From Inonotus obliquus (taxonomy: Eukaryota > Basidiomycota > Agaricomycetes > Hymenochaetales > Hymenochaetaceae): a stretch of DNA of 64,000 nt. This document shows positions 58,627 through 64,000 of the stretch, one piece after another. The position numbers and the translations under genes are program-made. The stretch spans positions 1,302,001 to 1,366,000 of the forward strand of contig JAJHTX010000002.1 in assembly GCA_032164295.1 (NCBI GenBank), given 5' to 3'. How positions within the stretch are numbered: the stretch's first letter is position 1; the number at the start of each line of letters is the position of its first letter. Below the pieces are notes generated by a model. That model saw nothing but the letters and a program-made list of their open reading frames with translations. It had not been told where the DNA came from and searched no databases.

Positions 58627-59086
58627 TCTCGAAAGCGCAAGCAATTGACGCAAAGCCCAGTCAGAGATCGGCGCCAGTTTATAAAATGAGCTTACATAAC
58701 CCCCCTCACTACCTTCTGCCCACCGTTCTGGTCTGGGTTTCATCTCTTTAAAGCCCCGTACTTTACACAAAACAAAGCCAACTAAGAACAACCCATACGA
58801 GAGGCGTGTCCGCAAACTATTCGTTCTTGGATGTAAGAAAAAAAATTGACAAAAAGAGAAAAACAAAATTTCAAACTAAAATTCCTTTGATGAGAATCTA
58901 GGAACAAATAAACAGCATGAATTTATCTTCATAAAGAACGAAACAAAAGGATAAGGAAAAAAACACTGCGGAGAAGGTGAGATAGGGAGTGGTTGAGGGT
59001 AGAAGAGCCTGCTTCTTCTGGATAAAGAGAGCGAGCAACAGGAGTGAACCTTTGAGTCTCGACTGACTTGCTTGTGCCCTCATGCT
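58627..59086. other. Intergenic between BMT2 and tetraspanin
   Basis: This is the BMT2 leader and tetraspanin 3' flank, AT-rich. No gene was seen. Confidence 0.5.
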
Positions 59087-59898
59087 TTAAACAAAGCCAC
59101 GACCACCACGCTTCTCGTCGATCTTCCTGAAACGTTCTTCTTCCTTCCTCTGTGAATGTACGAGAACGTTTCATTAATTAAAGAAAGAACAATGTTATAA
59201 TGTTACGCGGGAAACGCACCTTCTTGATGACACAAAGTGAAAGAAGAATGAGCGAAATGATTATCGCCATATATCCATACACCGACGTGAATATATTATT
59301 CAACGTATAATCCGCATACCCCGTAATAGGTCCAACACAAAAATTCTCCGTCGCATTGTTCGTCACCTCGATGAACGTTGTGTTGGCGCAGAATGTTCCA
59401 CCAACAACGGCAAAGTCCGTACTGTTGAAATAGCCACAACATTTCAGCCTGTCCTGAAGAGCGATGATAGTCTCGTTACTCTGTTGAGAGATGATTTCGT
59501 GGAAATTTGCACGTTCCGTAAGGGTGAAGAACCAGACGAAGGTGCCGATGGCGAAGACACCGATACCATCAAGTAGGAGTAGCCAGTTGGTTATCGCGAG
59601 ACCCATGGTTACGTGGTTGGGCTGAATGATACCACCTATAGAGACAGCCCAAGTGACGAGTAATCCGATAGAGAGTATGAGGCCGGCTATGATAGAGCAA
59701 AGAGTGTCGTAAGCACAGAATGTAAAAGAATGAAACCGGGTAGGTAGGCGTACCTGTCAAATCATTGCTTGAGATGACCAAATTGCGCAGAACATCTTCC
59801 CCACGCCATATAATCGACAACGCAAGCGTAATGGCACCTGCAGCGAGCAGGCAGAAATCCACAAACGCCCAGCATCCCATAAGCTTCTTCGACGGCAT
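59087..59898 (-). CDS. Tetraspanin-like four-pass membrane protein
   Basis: There are four hydrophobic segments: WAFVDFCLLAAGAITLALSI, a second segment containing LLVTWAVSIGGIIQ, WLLLLDGIGVFAIGTFVWFF and GYMAIIISLILLSLCVI. The large extracellular loop between segments 3 and 4 contains the CCG signature (LQDRLKCCGYFNSTDFAV) and two more cysteines, plus NTT/NAT N-glycosylation sites. It starts MPSKKLMGCW at 59898 and ends EKRGGRGFV at 59087, with three exons or so. The topology is that of fungal tetraspanins, which organise plasma-membrane complexes; the specific role is unknown. Confidence 0.88.
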
Positions 59899-61094
59899 TT
59901 TGGTGATACTATCTCAATTCAATCTGTGAACACGTCATCATCCAGAAAAGCCACTCAATCAGCCATCAACATCCACAGTAGAATACCGAACACTGTAAAG
60001 CACCTCAAGTCAAGTTCTTTGGATATATCTTTCTTCTTCTTCTTCCTTCCTTCGTCAATCCAATCAAGTGAGGTACGACTGGCGGTAATCAAAGGACCGT
60101 TGGTAGCGAGAATGAGTGGAAAGTCCTGTCAAGGAAGTCGATACTTCGAGCGAGGATAGGGCTCGGTTCACCCAGTCCAGATCAGAGACGCAAAAAGGAT
60201 TGATAGCGGTAACGACGACGGTCAACGTCGAAGAGAAACCTGCGCTGACGAACGAATGAAACGAATGCGAAAAAAAAGCGAGAGGGAGAGAGAAAGTCAG
60301 ACCGGCTGGTCGAAGAAAGAGGTAGAGAAAGGGAGAATGGAATGATAAGACAGAAAGAGAGAGCGCTGACTTGGGAGAGGAAAGAGGTTCCGGTGTGTCG
60401 TGCGAAGCAACCGGGTAACAGATGTGAGAACGAGGGAACGGTAACCACCGTCAAGGATGTCAGCACCCGTTGATGCTGATATCAGTAGTGATACACTGGA
60501 AACGATGTAAGTACACTTCGGCAATCGATAGACCGTCCGGCAGCCCACGCAGGATGTGATGTTCGAGAGAAAGAGCGGCGGGAGCAGAAAGAGGGGACAC
60601 CGAGTGTGTATGTGGTACAACTGTGGTACAACTGCAACAGTGTTGTGGACTCAGAGTGGATGCCGGCTGCCGGCACGTGTTCTCTCTGTTGCCTTGGTCT
60701 CGAGTAAATTGAGGTAACTGATTGTCCTTCCATATTGGGACTATTTTTGATGCTGCACCGGCCGCCGACTCGGACTCCGTCTCGACGGCCACCCACGTAC
60801 CCAATTTACTCTCTCTCGACATCCTAAAGTTTACTATGCACTGTTATGTTCTACGAATCAATCGCGTAATTGAAACAAATATTATCTTTGCCCTGAATAA
60901 CCAAAGTGCGCATGTTTGTTCACTGATTTTTCTTTCCAAGTTCACAGTTCTAAGAATAAGGATGACCAGACAAGGCCCCCACGCCAGTCGGACGGGTAGC
61001 AACACTGTCGTTACTTTAATTATCAAATACTCTACAATAGCATAGACAGCTGTCATTTTACTCTTACAATGCACGAACATGGTACCTTCTCCTC
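59899..61094. other. Intergenic between tetraspanin and DUF3429 genes
   Basis: This is about 1.2 kb with purine-rich runs near 60250-60400, probably tetraspanin leader. Short frames on both strands show no family motif; no gene is called. Confidence 0.5.
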
Positions 61095-62645
61095 TCAATT
61101 GTTCTCTTTGCCCTTTTCATCTCCATTCTTCTCCTTCTTCTCGGTACGTTTCTTCAGAGTGACATAGCTATCCGCTGCACTATTCGGCAGCGCCTCTATA
61201 TCCCCACCAACAGTCCCCGATCCCTCGACCACATGCTTCTTGCGCTGAGCTCGAAGAGCATTCAAATCGTGCGTTTCAAATCCGTGTCCTGCTACAGGCC
61301 CGAAATACGACGTCCCTGCAAGAGAACCAATAATGCTATCGTCCCTCAATCAGTACTTTCTTCACCTGAAAACGACAAAGATGACAGGCTTTCATATAAG
61401 ACTTACCAGGTACCGACAAGAATGGACAGGTAGAATCGATACTGCGAGTACCATTTAGGACCTATATTCGTGGCTGGCTGTCAGTCTCACGTCACACCAG
61501 TTTCTCATGCGGATAGAAATTACTCACTCCACCCAGCTTCGGTGGCCTTCAGATCAGCCCACCATAACCCAGTAAAACCGACCCATTGCGCTATGAGCGC
61601 AAATGTGGGATCAAGGGCTAGTGTTGACCACCCCCAGATCACTGGAGCTGTGCCTAGCAAGAGACGCGGGTAGCCCTTCTGACCACCATAGCCAGCGAAT
61701 TCCATTCCCCAGTGTAGAGCACCTGGTCATTAATCGGCCGCGAAACAAGAAACGATCAGCACATTTTTAGTAGATCTTATGATACCAAGGGAATAAAATC
61801 AAGGGGATGCTGATCTGTGGAGAGTTTGGGAGAAACAATATGCGTGGAGAGTGAGGTGAAATAACAAAAAATCAAATTACCTAAGAAGGAAAGCATGACG
61901 GCTCCGTACGTCACTTGTATGTTCAGCGCTTGGTCAAGGACGGTGAGCGCTACGCCCGGATCAATGCCAGTATAGTAACCTAAAATTGCAATTGATTTGG
62001 ATTGCGAGTAGAGGCGATGCGGGAATTGCTTACCGGCCGCGGAGAGACCAGCATTGCGAGCAAGGTAGACTACTGTTGCCGAAGTGGCGATATACGGAAC
62101 GCCGCCTGCATAAAAACATCAATGCTACGTACCTCGCTTAGGGACAAACAAGAAAAATGAAACATACCAAGTAGACCAAAGACAAACACTGGCTTAGGTA
62201 CAGACCTCGCCACTCCACCGGTGATTCCGATCTGGAGGGAAGTCAAGATTGATGAACCAACTCGCAAGGAACAATCAAAAACAAGTTCAGGACATACAAA
62301 TGAATCATCTTCGGGCTTAGTTGGCTTTACGGAATCGACGGTTATGTTTGCACCGGCAATGCCACGAGCGAGGCTACTGGCGGTGTTCCCTACTTCTTCC
62401 TTAATGTTCGTCGCCGCGTGGCTGGGTGTTTGGGAGCCGGGTCTGTTAGACACCGAAGACGCGACACTACGGAAGGCAACTGGGCCGAGAGATAGTCTGT
62501 GACTGCAGCATGGCGGGATGTTTAGTTGAGACAGTAATACAGAACGAGGCTGTACGAAAGTATGCAAGCCAACTGTAGCAGGCTGTGATGGGATCCGAAA
62601 AGCGATCGGACTACGCCTGATTGTAAGAAGTGCTCTAGGCAGCAT
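61095..62645 (-). CDS. DUF3429 mitochondrial membrane protein
   Basis: The start MLPRALLTIRRSPIAFRIPS at 62645 is a strong matrix-targeting peptide. A hydrophilic stretch of about 90 residues then leads to hydrophobic segments: VYLARNAGLSAAGYYTGIDP, LNIQVTYGAVMLSFLGALHW, the block GMEFAGYGGQKGYPRLLLGT and VIWGWSTLALDPTFALIAQW. These match the DUF3429 (TMEM69-like) family. The charged C-terminus ends NGDEKGKENN at 61095. There are about six introns. Family function is unknown; mitochondrial inner-membrane location is inferred from the presequence. Confidence 0.85.
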
Positions 62646-63165
62646 TTTTTGGTTTGCAAGGTGATAGTCAAGGTGGAAGACGATGAAAAACGTGACTTTT
62701 CGAGCGAGCCATTGAGGTAAGTAGTACTGGTGGTGCTCGACGACGTCATTGTCACTGTCAACTAACATTTTGCTTCCGTCGATCCTCTTCCGAAGCCTCT
62801 TCCGAAAAGGGTGCGTGTGACAAATACATCACAATACACTGGAAATTGTATAAAAAATTCAATTGAGCGCATCGTCATGGCAAGCTTGGGATCCTCAGAA
62901 GTCAGACTCATCCTCTCACGCGTGAAGCTAACAATTCTATTCAGTCACTATCATGTACATATTACATACATACAGTATCGAAAGAAAAAGTCAAAGTATC
63001 TATAATAACAATAAAAAGTAATGTCGTTCAATGACACATACCCTGCACGCGTTTGCGAGCATGCAAACTAGCAGGTCAACATATCAATGCTAAAACATAT
63101 TTCGTTTTCGAAGGCATGCAATGAATAAATAATGTCCAACACGCCCTGACCGCACATTGCTGCTT
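62646..63165. other. Intergenic between DUF3429 and terpene synthase genes
   Basis: This is the DUF3429 promoter and terpene synthase 3' flank. Nothing specific was recognised. Confidence 0.5.
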
Positions 63166-64000
63166 CTACCTGCACACCTCCGCGTGGCCGTGATTGAAGA
63201 ATTGAAGCAGCCATGAGGCCATATTCCGCATGCCTCGACCGGCTCGGTAAATTAGTCTCAATGGCAAGTACGCCGATTGAGCGTCGCTCCGGTTCGTACT
63301 CAGGCACTCTGGACTCTTCCTCTCCGTACCTGCCGTAGAAGTCGTGCTCTCCTTCTTCGGCAGAAGCTTCACGTAGCGATGCTTCTTCACCTCCGCACCC
63401 TCAGTGCCAAAGTACCGTTGACTCATGAAGCTCCAGTGGAGTGCACCAACGATCCAGTCTTGAAGGCCTTGTACGTACCCGGCTACGTCTCGGTCGAGCT
63501 GCGCGTCACCGAACGATGGAATTCGTGCTTTGTTCGCGACAAAATTCTCCATAGTGACTCGGCACATCTCACCCACGTAGTCCATCGCATCTTGCAACTC
63601 CATCCCGTACCGCTGTTCAAGAATGATGATCATGTTGTGGGTTTCGCCGCGTGCCTGTTCGACATTGTACGAAAATATGTCCTGTTTTGATCCGATCATG
63701 AGTAAAGAAAAATTAGCTTTTGCAAAAACAAGAAACCCCACGTTTGACCAGGTCACCAAGTCATTACTGCCCTGATTTAACGCTTTGATGATCTTATTGC
63801 AATTAGGATCATCACCTTATCAGTGATTGATGTAAAGTGTCACAATTCAAAACAACTTACAGGATGTTCAATGACGAAGTCTGGGAGGTTGATACCAAGC
63901 CCATACTCAATCAAATCGAACACGGGCTTGCATCCGCTCTCGTCCCGACGCACGTCAATGTACGCCTCTAGGTCTGGAATTTCGCCATGTTCCCGATGTA
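63166..64000 (-). CDS. Sesquiterpene synthase, 3' part (5' end outside window)
   Basis: This is a class I terpene cyclase acting on farnesyl diphosphate. The visible exons, read leftward, are DLEAYIDVRRDESGCKPVF, INLPDFVIEHP, NDLVTWSN joined by an intron to DIFSYNVEQARGETHNMIII, and IVGALHWSFMSQRYFGTEGA. The tail is VKKHRYVKLLPKKES and a basic C-terminus ending HGHAEVCR at 63166. The splice assembles a complete NSE/DTE metal motif, NDIFSYNVE. The Asp-rich D(D/N)xxD motif would lie upstream, beyond 64000. The blocks match basidiomycete STS-type cyclases; the product cannot be predicted. The C-terminal 40 residues are unusual and the true stop might differ if another intron is used. Confidence 0.9.

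Overview
This is nuclear DNA from a filamentous basidiomycete, most likely an agaricomycete. Genes are dense and cut by many short GT-AG introns of about 50-60 nt, and there are mitochondrial and secretory housekeeping genes of fungal type. Multi-intron cytochrome P450s and a basidiomycete-type sesquiterpene synthase are also present. No bacterial, organellar, tRNA, rRNA or CRISPR signals were seen. All calls come from reading the sequence by eye; no database search was run.

Region 1 (1-24.1 kb) is accessory and dynamic. Four related minus-strand P450 genes lie at 596-2909, 3764-6068, 13032-15219 and 21778-24111. The first two are an intact tandem pair. The other two are pseudogenes with stops, frameshifts or deletions. 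Between copies 2 and 3 is a transposon graveyard (6.7-12.2 kb). It holds two CACTA-like MITEs with 3-bp target duplications, a TA-flanked MITE nested inside one of them, a second TA-flanked MITE abutting it, a degenerate short-repeat array, an orphan ORF and a block rich in GATACCG-type words. Between copies 3 and 4 is a chimeric relic: an intron-containing piece of Atg11 joined in the same orientation to the 3' part of a TOM1/HUWE1-type HECT ubiquitin ligase, both broken. It is followed by twin hairpins and a GC-rich palindromic island.

Region 2 (25-62.7 kb) is a conserved housekeeping block. In order it holds V-ATPase subunit H, mitochondrial ribosomal protein mL46, TRAPPC13, a NUC1-type mitochondrial nuclease, a PIN4-like RRM/R3H protein, a Ser/Pro-rich unknown, YME2, an FG nucleoporin, gamma-tubulin, MBF1, a 5'-nucleotidase-like phosphoesterase, a SWIM/RING E3 candidate, D-lactate dehydrogenase (cytochrome), the rRNA methyltransferase BMT2, a tetraspanin and a DUF3429 mitochondrial membrane protein.

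Region 3 (63.2 kb to the edge) is the 3' part of a sesquiterpene synthase with a complete NSE metal-binding motif; its 5' end lies beyond the window. It and the P450s are the only specialised-metabolism genes here, and about 40 kb of housekeeping genes separates them.

I did not find a convincing new molecular system. The strongest leads are the Atg11/TOM1 chimera, the nested MITE whose pre-insertion site is preserved in the partner arm, the P450 family with a conserved 14-nt microexon in which two members have died, and the excess of stop codons explicable as C-to-T changes in the relics.
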